39,617 nucleotides of DNA from Patescibacteria group bacterium (GCA_023484045.1 JAMDAA010000013.1:1-39617), one strand, 5' to 3'. Shown: positions 23,385 to 31,831, counted from the first letter of the stretch. Notes: a model not told the origin generated them from the sequence alone. Numbers and translations are program-made.

Positions 23385-24323
23385 ATGAAACTGCCTGCTC
23401 TCTTTGCAATACAATTTCTAATAATAATCTTGCTTGCCGGAACTTCAATTAAGTCTCAACAAGCTCAGATAGCAAGACATTCCCTAAAACAAGTTTTGGG
23501 AGCAAGATATATTGCCCAGGAAGTCCAACCGGAAAACCCGCCACCCGATCAAACAAGTCCGCCAGATACAACACAACCACAACAGACCCAAAATTCCGAC
23601 AGCAATGCGCCAAATACAACACCCGATGCGCCAACGAATACAGGAAATTCTCAAGAACAAACTCAACCTTCTCCCTCGGATCAAACAACTCCAACCACAC
23701 AATCTGTCCAACAACCTTCAGATCAACCTTTGCAGACAGATGAAACAAGCCTAATTAATCAAAATCCAACGCCAATAGAAGGACAGAGCGCGCAAATTAC
23801 TCCTCCTCCAATAATAACCGTTGAACAACAAACTTCAGACAGCCAGCAAAGAAATATGCAAGAGATCGTAGACACTACCTCGGAGAATAATGCATCTTCT
23901 CTTATTAACCTGCCAGTAATTGATTTCGAGGCAACAATTGCAGAACCAAAAACAATTGATACCGCTATAATTGACAAAGTAGATCAAGAAGACAAACAGC
24001 TGCAAGAGACAAAAGACCCGCAACGGCAAACAGAAACGTTAATCAATTTTGCTAAAAATAAAACAGTCGACCTTAATCGAACAATTTCCAAGAATGATTT
24101 TTCAACAACATCATTTCTTATTCAACGGCTTTCTGATCAAATAGATAAGGCCCAGGAAAATCTGCAGCAAATGGATATTATTAAACGGACATTAGTGGAA
24201 AAACAATTAAAAATATTTTGCAAGCAAGCCGACCTGGGACTTAAAACCGAACAGCTCATTGTTCCCGAAGAACTCGAACAAGATTTCGAAATCGCAAGAG
24301 GATCATGTTTGGTAACACAATGA
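23385..24323 (+). CDS. Exported Pro/Thr/Gln-rich protein
   Basis: This 312-aa protein has a signal peptide or anchor (LPALFAIQFLIIILLAGTS), a long low-complexity segment (about 50-150) rich in Pro, Thr and Gln (a cell-surface-type spacer), and a helical C-terminal domain (about 185-312) with VDKVDQEDKQLQETKDPQRQ and ISKNDFSTTSFLIQRLSDQI. TACAAT (23373-23378) ends 6 nt before the ATG. Its stop overlaps the deacetylase ATG (ATGA), so the two are probably co-translated. No known family recognised. Confidence 0.65.
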   Translation: MKLPALFAIQFLIIILLAGTSIKSQQAQIARHSLKQVLGARYIAQEVQPENPPPDQTSPPDTTQPQQTQNSDSNAPNTTPDAPTNTGNSQEQTQPSPSDQTTPTTQSVQQPSDQPLQTDETSLINQNPTPIEGQSAQITPPPIITVEQQTSDSQQRNMQEIVDTTSENNASSLINLPVIDFEATIAEPKTIDTAIIDKVDQEDKQLQETKDPQRQTETLINFAKNKTVDLNRTISKNDFSTTSFLIQRLSDQIDKAQENLQQMDIIKRTLVEKQLKIFCKQADLGLKTEQLIVPEELEQDFEIARGSCLVTQ

Positions 24324-25888
24324 AATCAAAAATTTTATATTTCTATGCCGTACTTATCTTTCTTTTTGTTTTATTTGATATTATTCTTCTTGTAGACAAT
24401 TTCCAAAATACTCTGCCGATTGTCGGGCTCAAATTTGAAGGAAAGAATATTTCTTTTTTGGGAAAGACAGCGCTTGAAAAAATTGTTGCAGAAAAAGCAT
24501 CTTTTAATAATCGTCCTCTTATGCTTTCCTATGGAGATAAAACATTTACTGTTTATCCCTCTGATATTGGATATAAGATAAACCCATCTTTTACTACAAA
24601 TAAAATCCTACTTAGCGGGCGACAAGGCAATACACTCCAAAAATTGATTACACAAGTTAAAGCATTGTTTGGCATAGAGAATATGCAACTTTCCGGAAAC
24701 GTCTCTCAAACGTTACTTACTCTTCAAATATTACGAATAAAAGATCAAATTAACCATAATCCTATCCCAATCCACCCTGATTTTGTTAGTGATATGACAA
24801 AAACTGTTCCTGCCCAACCTGGAGCGCAAATTGACACAAAACAACTTGCAGCTCTAATTGTAAAAAATATTAGTCTTCCACCGCTTGAACCAATAACCCT
24901 TCCTGTTAATAAAATTAATCCCTTTTTTCATGCTGAAAACGAATTAGCGCCTCTTCGGGAACAAGCTACTCGCTTAACACAATCATCTGTCTCAATCGCA
25001 AGCGGTGGACAAGTTTTTACTTTAACGCCGGAAGATTTGAAAGTAATGCTAATGGTGGTCGAACGCCCCAATCCAAATAATCCTAAAAAAACAAGACTTT
25101 CGCTAAGACTAGACGATAAATTGTTGAATCAAAAACTGGGAATCTTTGCTGCCAAAATAGAAATGTTCACTCGTGCGGAGTTTGATGATGATGACGCGCG
25201 AACTGCAATCTATGCACAATTTTATTCGGGGAAACACAAAACAAAGATTATTCCAACTGGAGGAACACTGCGCGCAAAAAATGTTTTAGGAATACAAGAT
25301 AAACCCGGACCAAAAACCGCCTATCTTACTTTTGACGATGGGCCAAACACTATTTATCATCCGCTTATTTTAGACATCTTAAAACAGTATAACGCCCGTG
25401 CAACATTTTTCCTTATAGGACAAAATATTCCTTCTGCTCGTGACGCGGCAGTCAGAACATTTACAGATGGTCATATTTTAGGAAATCATTCCCTTACTCA
25501 CTCATTTTTGCCAAATTTTTCCTCTTCTTTTATTTTTAATGAACTTGAAAAAACAGATAATATTTTACAATCGATTAATGGAAATAAACCAGTTGTATTC
25601 TTCAGACCCCCCTATGGGGGATTAAATTCTTACGTAACAAGTGACGCTCATAATTTGGGACTTCGAGTTTTTTTGTGGGATGTTGATCCGAGAGATTGGT
25701 CAGAGCCATCTATAGACGATTTAGTTGGGCGAGTCGTAAACGCAACACATGATGGATCTAATATTGTCATGCATTCAAATCATTTAGCAACAGTCAGGGC
25801 ATTGCCGCGGATTATAGAAACTTTACAATCACAAGGATACACCTTTAAAACACTAAACATGTATCCCCGCCAGGAACAGCTTTGGTAA
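24320..25888 (+). CDS. Polysaccharide deacetylase (NodB-type) with PG-binding-like N-terminus
   Basis: Probably N-deacetylates peptidoglycan or surface glycans outside the membrane. The 522-aa protein has an N-terminal TM helix (about 5-26), a VanW/YoaR-type region (LSYGDKTFTVYPSDIGYKIN) and a second such segment (SGGQVFTLTPEDLKV). The C-terminal NodB domain has TFDDGP (337-342), the metal pair H390/H394 in HSLTH, RPPYG (429-433), WDVDPRDW and the base His485 in VMHS (often LLHD or LLHS). The ATG at 24320 is chosen from the ATGA overlap; an ATG 15 nt upstream is possible. Confidence 0.9.
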   Translation: MKSKILYFYAVLIFLFVLFDIILLVDNFQNTLPIVGLKFEGKNISFLGKTALEKIVAEKASFNNRPLMLSYGDKTFTVYPSDIGYKINPSFTTNKILLSGRQGNTLQKLITQVKALFGIENMQLSGNVSQTLLTLQILRIKDQINHNPIPIHPDFVSDMTKTVPAQPGAQIDTKQLAALIVKNISLPPLEPITLPVNKINPFFHAENELAPLREQATRLTQSSVSIASGGQVFTLTPEDLKVMLMVVERPNPNNPKKTRLSLRLDDKLLNQKLGIFAAKIEMFTRAEFDDDDARTAIYAQFYSGKHKTKIIPTGGTLRAKNVLGIQDKPGPKTAYLTFDDGPNTIYHPLILDILKQYNARATFFLIGQNIPSARDAAVRTFTDGHILGNHSLTHSFLPNFSSSFIFNELEKTDNILQSINGNKPVVFFRPPYGGLNSYVTSDAHNLGLRVFLWDVDPRDWSEPSIDDLVGRVVNATHDGSNIVMHSNHLATVRALPRIIETLQSQGYTFKTLNMYPRQEQLW

Positions 25889-25918
25889 CTCCAAGTACTG
25901 TACGATATCTGTAAAAAG

Positions 25919-25969
25919 TTCCAATCCTTCGACCCAACTCAGGATAAAGCATAGTTACTCAAGGCCTGC
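25919..25969 (+). repeat. Direct repeat C, split by a 25-nt insertion
   Basis: TTCCAA and CATAGTTACTCAAGGCCTGC are both present but separated by 25 nt (25925-25949) reading TCCTTCGACCCAACTCAGGA plus ATAAAG, a member of the TCCTTCGAC...CTCAGGA repeat family also seen in dprA. Confidence 0.75.
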
Positions 25970-25978
25970 TGATATAGT

Positions 25979-26007
25979 TTGATATAGCATTGCTTTTCCT
26001 CTATAAT
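25979..26007 (+). promoter_or_regulatory. Promoter TTGATA-17-TATAAT
   Basis: TTGATA at 25979-25984 and TATAAT at 26002-26007, ideal spacing, 9 nt before the ATG at 26017. Confidence 0.75.
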
Positions 26008-26016
26008 ATCTCATTC

Positions 26017-26286
26017 ATGGAAATTATTAGAACTTCCTTATATACCCAAGAAACAATAGTTTTTCGAAGCGGTTTAGAAAACACAGATACTTTAAAACCA
26101 ATATCTGTCTATGAAGATCTGGGCGGAAATCAAGCAATAGCCGATGGGAATCATCGTGCGTATAATGCCTACATAAGGGGCGCTCTTTCTGAATTACCCA
26201 GAGAGATTATTGGCAAGATTTCTAAAGATGTTTCAAAAGATCCAAATTACAGAGTAATTGCTGAATTGGATATTATAGATAAATAA
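26017..26286 (+). CDS. Small ParB/sulfiredoxin-like domain protein
   Basis: This 89-aa protein contains PISVYEDLGGNQAIADGNHRAYNAYIRG. It resembles the core of ParB-N/sulfiredoxin-like domains, where I-x-DGxHR forms the nucleotide-binding turn. The rest of a ParB protein is missing. The start at 26017 is set by the promoter; an ATG 27 nt upstream lies before the -10 box. The function is a guess from one motif. Confidence 0.5.
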   Translation: MEIIRTSLYTQETIVFRSGLENTDTLKPISVYEDLGGNQAIADGNHRAYNAYIRGALSELPREIIGKISKDVSKDPNYRVIAELDIIDK

Positions 26287-26341
26287 GACAACAGGCTTTT
26301 TTGTAATTTCACTGAGCGCTCCTTTTCCCGGCCTGTTTTTG

Positions 26342-26370
26342 TTGAGTTTATCCATGTTTGGTGCTAGAAT
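26342..26370 (+). promoter_or_regulatory. Promoter TTGAGT-17-TAGAAT
   Basis: TTGAGT at 26342-26347 and TAGAAT at 26365-26370, giving a leader of about 25 nt to the ATG at 26401. Just upstream, AACAGGC/GCCTGTT (about 26291-26333) with a TTTTTG run may end the previous transcript. Confidence 0.5.
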
Positions 26371-26400
26371 TCTTTAAAGATTAATAAATTTTAAATTATT

Positions 26401-26772
26401 ATGGTCGCTGTTGAACAAAAAGGATCACCTCTTCCGTCTGAAGAAGAACGAAGGGTGCGATTAGAACAAACTCAAAGGGAAATTCAAACAAAACTTAATC
26501 AATATAAAACATGGCTAAATGCCCATGAATTGAAAACGGAAGAATGTGGTGATAAACTTTTCCGAGTATGGGCCATATATATTGCACCACGCGATGGCAC
26601 CGAAGCGCATCGACAAATTCTCTTAATGGCACACGGCGATCTCGATCACGCACAAGCTTATATCGAAAATAAGGGCAATCCTGTAGCCAAAGATGGCGAT
26701 ATAATAACAAGTGAAAAAGACCAAATATTAAAAATATATCGAGCAGAAGGATATAGCGGATTAGAAATTTAA
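26401..26772 (+). CDS. Hypothetical protein, 123 aa
   Basis: I do not recognise this protein. A charged N-terminal helix (PSEEERRVRLEQTQREIQ) is followed by a compact region with LFRVWAIYIAPRDGTEAHRQ and MAHGDLDHAQAYIENKGN. It is cytoplasmic, with no signal peptide or TM helix. It has its own promoter and stands alone before a minus-strand pair. Confidence 0.55.
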   Translation: MVAVEQKGSPLPSEEERRVRLEQTQREIQTKLNQYKTWLNAHELKTEECGDKLFRVWAIYIAPRDGTEAHRQILLMAHGDLDHAQAYIENKGNPVAKDGDIITSEKDQILKIYRAEGYSGLEI

Positions 26773-26786
26773 AGAGATTATGTTAT

Positions 26787-27371
26787 TTAATGTTCTTCTA
26801 AATACAAACCAAGCACGTATTTAACCTCATCGATTACGTCAACTGCTTGTTTCGTAACCGGCCTGTTGAGTTTCCCCTGTACTACTTTATATTCTTCTGT
26901 TCGGAGTGTTCCACCTTTTGATTTACGATCCAAGATTGTAAAATTTCCGCTCTTTTCTATTGTAAATTCTACATAAACAGACGGATAACTTTCCCCTGAT
27001 TCAGATTGACCGCTGCTTTTATATTCACCGCGTAATTCTCTGTCTTTTGGTTCGCCTGTGGTTAAAACTAAATCGACTTCCAAAACATTAAAATAAAAAT
27101 TCTTTCTATATTCGATCGTAAATATATCGGCGGGATTTGTGGTTACCAGAACACCCGTTTCTCTAAAAGAAACCATCTTATTTTCTACGGTATTTCGTAA
27201 AAGAGGCATTTGACTCACGAGTTTTTTAATTTTTTTTCCAAGAGCTATTTTTTCTTTTGTCGTTTCAAAATAATCTGAAATCATAATTGGGAACTCTGAA
27301 TCCCCAACAATAGAATGGCTTTTTAGTCTTTTTGCTCTTGTCATCGCCATTCTTTCTGCACCGATAATCAT
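26787..27371 (-). CDS. Hypothetical protein, 194 aa
   Basis: I do not recognise this protein. The ATG at 27371 is chosen because TATAAT (27378-27383) ends 6 nt before it, with TTAGAA (27401-27406) 17 nt further up. The product is a soluble alpha/beta protein with FYFNVLEVDLVLTTGEPKDR, SYPSVYVEFTIEKSGNFTIL and a C-terminal helix DVIDEVKYVLGLYLEEH. Its general plan (beta-rich core, C-terminal helix beginning with I-D) resembles its upstream neighbour. Confidence 0.5.
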   Translation of the reverse strand: MIIGAERMAMTRAKRLKSHSIVGDSEFPIMISDYFETTKEKIALGKKIKKLVSQMPLLRNTVENKMVSFRETGVLVTTNPADIFTIEYRKNFYFNVLEVDLVLTTGEPKDRELRGEYKSSGQSESGESYPSVYVEFTIEKSGNFTILDRKSKGGTLRTEEYKVVQGKLNRPVTKQAVDVIDEVKYVLGLYLEEH

Positions 27372-27436
27372 ACTGAAATTATAATTTTTAACAAACCGTA
27401 TTCTAATGCGGAGGCATAAAAAATGCAAATAATAAT

Positions 27437-28165
27437 TTAAACGACGCTAGTAGAATAGACTTCTAAAATTTTTCCAATATCATCAATAGCAAAACTTGTT
27501 TTCTCATTAGTTATAGCTTCTTCCGATTTCTGAGTAATTTGATGTTGCTCGATTGTCTCCTCGTCTAAATTACACTTATTAATCAAAAACGTACCATCTT
27601 TATTTATGAAAATTTGATCGTTTACAAATCTTTCTACGTCATTAGAATCTGTGTAATAAACTTTTTTATAACTAATCAGCAACAAACCGTCGTCTGGGCC
27701 GCCTTTTGTATAAGAAATGTCTAATTCTCCGTCTTCAAAAAATATTTCTAAACTATAATCTGCCGCCATCGTTCTATTATCGCCCGAGATAACCTTGTAT
27801 TTATCAACCCGTGTTCGTTTGTCTCTTTTTATTTTCTTTACAAATTCATTATGAATTTTTTTCATTCGGTCTTTATATTTGTTTAATCTCTCATCTGTAA
27901 CACTCTTTTCTTCTTTGATAACGGCTTTCTCTCTCAAGAATTTATCAATCTCATCTATTATGTTTTTATGTTTTATTGGTTCAACCTGATCTTCGTTTAA
28001 TCTACCTGTCGAAATAAGAAATTTTGTAAATATCGCCGCTTTTGTTGAGGGCTTATCAAGTAAATACTCGTGTCTTTCTCCCCGTTTAACATCTTCTTTT
28101 AGCGCTTCTAGTCTAGTTTTTTCTTCCTTTGTAAATTCAATTTTTTCCGCTATATCGTCTATCAT
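27437..28165 (-). CDS. Hypothetical protein, 242 aa
   Basis: I do not recognise this protein. The N-terminal 120 residues are charged and helical, followed by a beta-rich segment (YSLEIFFEDGELDISYTKGG, LLLISYKKVYYTD) and a C-terminal helix (FAIDDIGKILEVYS). TATTAT (28173-28178) ends 7 nt before the ATG. It is cytoplasmic. With the gene after it (65 nt downstream) it may form a functional pair. Confidence 0.5.
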   Translation of the reverse strand: MIDDIAEKIEFTKEEKTRLEALKEDVKRGERHEYLLDKPSTKAAIFTKFLISTGRLNEDQVEPIKHKNIIDEIDKFLREKAVIKEEKSVTDERLNKYKDRMKKIHNEFVKKIKRDKRTRVDKYKVISGDNRTMAADYSLEIFFEDGELDISYTKGGPDDGLLLISYKKVYYTDSNDVERFVNDQIFINKDGTFLINKCNLDEETIEQHQITQKSEEAITNEKTSFAIDDIGKILEVYSTSVV

Positions 28166-28210
28166 AATTCTGATAATATCACATTTTTAAAATTTAAGCG
28201 GTAAATTTTT

Positions 28211-28239
28211 TTGCCAAAAACAGAAATTTTAGGTATAAT
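28211..28239 (+). promoter_or_regulatory. Promoter TTGCCA-17-TATAAT
   Basis: TTGCCA at 28211-28216 and TATAAT at 28234-28239, with the ATG 11 nt downstream. Confidence 0.75.
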
Positions 28240-28250
28240 TACTATCGGAT

Positions 28251-28463
28251 ATGGGAAAAGAGTTGTGTTTTGACTGCCAAATTCTGAAGGAATGTTGGTT
28301 TAGGAAGGAAGTAGATAGAATTAAGGCAGGCATTGGCAAAAAAGGAGAAGGTGCAGAAGAAGCACACGTAAAAATCGCAAGCCTCAGAATTGAGGCGCGA
28401 GATATACATAATTGTCCTCGTGTAAATTATACTCCACGTTTCCGAGGAAGAAAAAATTTATGA
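28251..28463 (+). CDS. Small Cys-containing protein, 70 aa
   Basis: MGKELCFDCQILKECWFRKE begins the protein, giving Cys residues at 6, 9 and 15 (CxxC plus C), with a further Cys in HNCPRVNY. The spacing could bind zinc. The C-terminus is basic (PRFRGRKNL). No known family recognised. It converges with the PAP2 gene with a 6-nt overlap and has a strong promoter. Confidence 0.55.
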   Translation: MGKELCFDCQILKECWFRKEVDRIKAGIGKKGEGAEEAHVKIASLRIEARDIHNCPRVNYTPRFRGRKNL

Positions 28464-29096
28464 TTTGGGCTGAATAAAAATATAAGAAATAAGTCCCAAA
28501 CCCAAGCCCAACAACATTCCGCCGATTACATCCGACATCCAATGCTCTCCCAAATAAGGCCTACTCGCAAACATGGCGAAATCATAAATTAAAACAAAAC
28601 CCAAAATAATATATTTTTGATTTTTAGAAAGTTTTTTTGAGTTCATCGTAAAAAGGCAGATTAAAATTGAAATAAATGTTGCTCTAGCCGCATGCCCCGA
28701 CGGATAAGAATTTTCGGTGCGCACATAAAATTGGGGAAACTCGATAAATTTTTCGGTCCTAACCATAAAAAATGGCGGCGGCAAATGATTAACGAACGTT
28801 TTTCCGTAAAGCTCAAAAACATGAATTAAACCATAAATAAATAAAACAATAAATCCAAGCAGTCTCCTTGTGTAAATTAAAAAAATGATTAAAATTATCG
28901 TCGCGACTTCGAAGCCACCGATAACGCTCAACCAAGAAGATAAATCGTCGAATATTTTTTTCGCGTGGTTTTGTAATTTTACCGTCGTATCGAAATCAAA
29001 CCGCGTGAATAAATTTTTATGAACAAGATAAGAGAAAAATACAAAAATAAGAAAAATGGATATTCCGTATATAGCATACTGCAGTTTTTTCGACAT
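28458..29096 (-). CDS. PAP2-family phosphatase (membrane)
   Basis: This 212-aa polytopic protein (about six TM helices) has the acid-phosphatase motifs SYPSGHAAR (PSGH, 132-135) and SRPYLGEHWMSD (S178-R179 ... H185 ... D189). The first motif is degenerate (KTFVNHLPPPFFMVR). It likely dephosphorylates lipid phosphates such as undecaprenyl pyrophosphate or phosphatidate at the outer membrane face. The specific substrate is unknown. Confidence 0.88.
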   Translation of the reverse strand: MSKKLQYAIYGISIFLIFVFFSYLVHKNLFTRFDFDTTVKLQNHAKKIFDDLSSWLSVIGGFEVATIILIIFLIYTRRLLGFIVLFIYGLIHVFELYGKTFVNHLPPPFFMVRTEKFIEFPQFYVRTENSYPSGHAARATFISILICLFTMNSKKLSKNQKYIILGFVLIYDFAMFASRPYLGEHWMSDVIGGMLLGLGLGLISYIFIQPKS

Positions 29097-29103
29097 TCTA
29101 TTA

Positions 29104-29781
29104 TTATATGCTAGACGCCGGTCTGCTTACAACCCAAGCAATCGACCCTTCGTGTCCCCAGATTCCGGCGAAGGATCCTCTAGCGTCTTTTTTTGCGAGA
29201 ATAATATTTTGCAGTTTTAACAGTTTTCTTCCTGCCAAGATTTTTTGATCAAATTTATTTCCGATCAAAACATCGTATTCAAATTTTACATACGAGGCGA
29301 TCAAAAAAGGACGCGGATAAAAATTTCCATTCGAAGCGACTTCCAGTATTTTCTTCTCTTCGTTTTCAGTTCCTTCGATAAAAAGCCGGAATTGGTTATC
29401 TTCTGTAAATTCTGTCTTGAAAACCGGGTTTTGAAAAATCATTTTTTCGATACGTGATTTTTTTGTCTTGTCGGAATAAAAACGATCAACCCTAGTAATT
29501 TCAACCGAATCACCTTTAGACAAATTTATTCCGTAAGCTAATCCGTGCGATCCGTCTTCGATAACGACTGTTCTACCTGCATCTAAATTTTTCTTAATAT
29601 TGTCGGCAACAAAATTTCCTGCCTCACCCTTATTTGATTCGTCCACTATCTGGCTATTTCGAACTTCCTCCGGCCATCTTAATGGCAAATTATTTGCCGC
29701 AGAAAGAATCGCACTCAAATCAGTATCGATTACCTCGCTATTACCAGAATAATAATTACAAATGGGTATTTCTTTAGACAT
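29104..29781 (-). CDS. Hypothetical protein, 225 aa
   Basis: I do not recognise this protein. The start at 29781 (MSKEIPICNYYSGN) is chosen because TATAAT (29791-29796) and TTGGAT (29814-29819), 17 nt apart, sit just upstream. The protein is soluble with a beta-rich middle (GRTVVIEDGSHGLAYGINLS, GDSVEITRVDRFYSD) and a C-terminal part KKDARGSFAGIWGHEGSIAW. It has no TM helix or signal. It is encoded between galU and the PAP2 gene on the same strand. Confidence 0.5.
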   Translation of the reverse strand: MSKEIPICNYYSGNSEVIDTDLSAILSAANNLPLRWPEEVRNSQIVDESNKGEAGNFVADNIKKNLDAGRTVVIEDGSHGLAYGINLSKGDSVEITRVDRFYSDKTKKSRIEKMIFQNPVFKTEFTEDNQFRLFIEGTENEEKKILEVASNGNFYPRPFLIASYVKFEYDVLIGNKFDQKILAGRKLLKLQNIILAKKDARGSFAGIWGHEGSIAWVVSRPASSI

Positions 29782-29807
29782 CGAGGAACAATTATACAAC
29801 TACAAAT

Positions 29808-30686
29808 TTATAAATCCAAACTCTTGAGGAATTTGCGGAATTCGCCGTTAATATCAGGATGCCTTAACGCGAACTCGACGACTGTTTTCATGTATTCGAT
29901 TTTGTTTCCTGTATCGTAGTAAACTCCATTTTCGATTTCACACGCAAAAACCGGATAACCGGTTTTAATTAATTCGTCGATCGCTTCCGGTAAAGATATT
30001 TCTCCGTTTTTCCCGGGTTTTTGATTTCGTAGAATATTAAAAATTTCCGGCGGCAAAACATACGCTCCGTGGGTTGCAAAATCCGACGGGGCCTCATCCG
30101 GTTCCGGCTTCTCGACAATCTTTTCAATTCTATAAACATTATTTTCGACCTTCTCGACCTTTGCGATTCCGTAGCGTTTTAAATCTTCCTTTTTTTTGAT
30201 TCGAACGGCCGATATTACCGCCCCGCCGTATTTTTCGTGAACTTTAATCATTTGCGAAAGCCTCGGCGGATCACTGTAAATAAATTCATCTCCCCACATA
30301 ACAGCAAACATTTCGTCCTCGATCGCGGGCTCTGCCGACAAAACCGGAGTGCCGTTTCCGTACATTCCTTTTTGACGGATATAAATAAAATTCGCCATTT
30401 CGGAAATCTTTTTAACTTCTTCCAATAATTTTTGTTTTCCGCCGGCTTCGAGGTTTTTTATGAGCTCTGCGCTTGGAGTATCAAAATGATCTTCGATCGC
30501 GCGCTTAACATAACCCGTTACTATTATTATATCTTTAATTCCCGAATTTACAGCTTCTTCGACGACGTATTGAATAACGGGTTTATCCACGATCGGGAGC
30601 ATTTCTTTGGGCATCGCTTTTGTTTGGGGCAGAAATCTGGTACCGAAACCAGCGGCTGGGATTACGACTTTACGAATTTTTGACAT
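29808..30686 (-). CDS. galU: UTP-glucose-1-phosphate uridylyltransferase
   Basis: Makes UDP-glucose from UTP and glucose-1-phosphate for surface glycans. The 292-aa protein starts KVVIPAAGFGTRFLPQTKAMPKEMLPIVDKPVIQ (nucleotide loop and catalytic Lys region). It also has VTGYVKRAIEDHFD, VMWGDEFIYSDPP, KIVEKPEPDEAPSDFATHGAYVLPPEIF and ACEIENGVYYDTGNKIEYMKT, typical GalU motifs and length. It is divergent from the secE cluster. Confidence 0.96.
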   Translation of the reverse strand: MSKIRKVVIPAAGFGTRFLPQTKAMPKEMLPIVDKPVIQYVVEEAVNSGIKDIIIVTGYVKRAIEDHFDTPSAELIKNLEAGGKQKLLEEVKKISEMANFIYIRQKGMYGNGTPVLSAEPAIEDEMFAVMWGDEFIYSDPPRLSQMIKVHEKYGGAVISAVRIKKKEDLKRYGIAKVEKVENNVYRIEKIVEKPEPDEAPSDFATHGAYVLPPEIFNILRNQKPGKNGEISLPEAIDELIKTGYPVFACEIENGVYYDTGNKIEYMKTVVEFALRHPDINGEFRKFLKSLDL

Positions 30687-30698
30687 AATTTATTAGAA

Positions 30699-30820
30699 TT
30701 TTTGATCTTGATTTTTTGAAATCTTGAGCTTTTTGATCGAAATTTCAAGTGATCAATTATTCCCCGGCCTCGCCAAGCGAAGCGGGGCGGGCAAAATCAA
30801 GGACATCAAAGATATCCAAC
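30699..30820 (+). repeat. T-rich/GATC repeat pair upstream of secE
   Basis: A 21-nt sequence (TTTTTGATCTTGATTTTTTG plus A, 30699-30719) and AAAGATATCCAAC (30808-30820) bracket a GC palindrome (CCCCGGCCTCGCCAAGCGAA...). The same two ends, with one mismatch, flank the rplJ-rplL gap at 35595-35668. This 235-nt gap before secE otherwise holds only the secE promoter. Confidence 0.55.
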
Positions 30821-30852
30821 CTCAAATATATCTATATTCTAACGGCCTCCCC

Positions 30853-30881
30853 TTTACATGTCAACTAACATTTGGTAAAAT
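30853..30881 (+). promoter_or_regulatory. secE promoter TTTACA-17-TAAAAT, with leader hairpin
   Basis: TTTACA (30853-30858) and TAAAAT (30876-30881), 17-nt spacer. The leader carries the 15-nt hairpin TCCGCC-TTT-GGCGGA (30895-30909) just before secE. Confidence 0.65.
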
Positions 30882-30921
30882 TAAGGCAATTACATCCGCC
30901 TTTGGCGGAAGTTTATTTGTT

Positions 30922-31104
30922 ATGACGACACCGGTTAAGTTTTTGTTGGAAGTAAGGGACGAATTAAAAAAAGTCACCTGGCCGACACAAAACGAAGTTA
31001 TAAGATTAACCCTTGTTGTTATCGCGATAAGTATGTTAGTCGGATTTTTTATCGGCGGATTCGACTTTATCTTTACAAAATTAATGGAGCTGATAGTAAA
31101 ATAA
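30922..31104 (+). CDS. secE: Preprotein translocase subunit SecE
   Basis: A 60-aa single-TM subunit of SecYEG. It has the conserved cytoplasmic helix FLLEVRDELKKVTWPTQNEV (with the KKVxWPT motif) and the TM helix VVIAISMLVGFFIGGFDF. The ATG at 30922 is chosen; a longer open frame upstream would translate through the promoter and repeats. Followed by nusG, the usual order. Confidence 0.95.
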   Translation: MTTPVKFLLEVRDELKKVTWPTQNEVIRLTLVVIAISMLVGFFIGGFDFIFTKLMELIVK

Positions 31105-31176
31105 TTTTAAATTCTAAATTTGAAATTTAAAATCAAATCTAAATTTTAAAAATTAAAACATTAAAAATTTACAATT

Positions 31177-31761
31177 ATGGATGACCAACAGCAAACAGAA
31201 AATAAAATAGACGAAAAAAAAGAAGATACTTCGAAGTCTGAGGGGAAGTGGTATATCATACACACATATTCCGGTCACGAAGACAAAGTCGCAAAATCCT
31301 TAAAACAGCGAATTCAAACTTTGGGTTTTGAAGACAGGATTTTTGAAATCATTGTCCCGACAAGAAACACGATCAAAGTTTCCCAGGGTAAAAAAGAGAC
31401 GGTCAGAGAAAAAATTTTCCCAGGATACGTTTTGGTCCGGATGATTTTAGACGACGAAACGTGGTTACTCGTTAGAACGACACAGGGTGTAACGGCTTTC
31501 ATCGGTGCCGGAAATAAACCGACCCCGATTTCCGAAAAGGAAGTCGAAGCGATTCAAAAGTTTTCCAAAACCGAAGAACCTTTATACAAAACTGCTTTCT
31601 CTGTTGGAGAAGCGGTTAAAATTACCGACGGCCCGTTTGCAGATTTCTTAGGAACAATCAACGAAATCGACCAGACAAAGGGGAAGCTGAAGGTTTTAGT
31701 ATCAATATTCGGCCGTGAAACGCCAGTTGAGTTGGACTTCCTTCAAGTAGCTAAATTATAA
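31177..31761 (+). CDS. nusG: Transcription elongation/antitermination factor NusG
   Basis: This 194-aa protein has a short acidic N-terminal tail, the NGN domain ([55 protein letters not shown]) and the KOW domain ([19 protein letters not shown] to [12 protein letters not shown]). It couples RNA polymerase to the ribosome or Rho. The 72-nt gap after secE consists of TTTAAA-rich repeat. Confidence 0.96.
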   Translation: MDDQQQTENKIDEKKEDTSKSEGKWYIIHTYSGHEDKVAKSLKQRIQTLGFEDRIFEIIVPTRNTIKVSQGKKETVREKIFPGYVLVRMILDDETWLLVRTTQGVTAFIGAGNKPTPISEKEVEAIQKFSKTEEPLYKTAFSVGEAVKITDGPFADFLGTINEIDQTKGKLKVLVSIFGRETPVELDFLQVAKL

Positions 31762-31798
31762 TAGTAGTCCAACGAAATACTGAGGAAATCGAAGTATT

Positions 31799-31831
31799 GA
31801 ACTAGACTTCCTTCAAGTGGCGAAGCTGTAA
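31799..31831 (+). pseudogene. nusG: Vestigial second copy of the nusG 3' end
   Basis: Eleven codons read [10 protein letters not shown] and stop, the same as the real NusG C-terminus 70 nt upstream, but with synonymous third-position (or Leu-codon) changes (GTA/GTG, GCT/GCG, AAA/AAG, TTA/CTG). Nothing upstream in frame continues the gene. Confidence 0.6.

Noticed and set aside
22447-25969. CRISPR array from the direct repeat
   Set aside because: Only three copies occur, separated by whole genes, with no regular spacers and no cas genes.
30724-30921. A 66-residue N-terminal extension of SecE
   Set aside because: It would translate through repeat DNA and the TTTACA/TAAAAT promoter. The normal 60-aa SecE starts at 30922.
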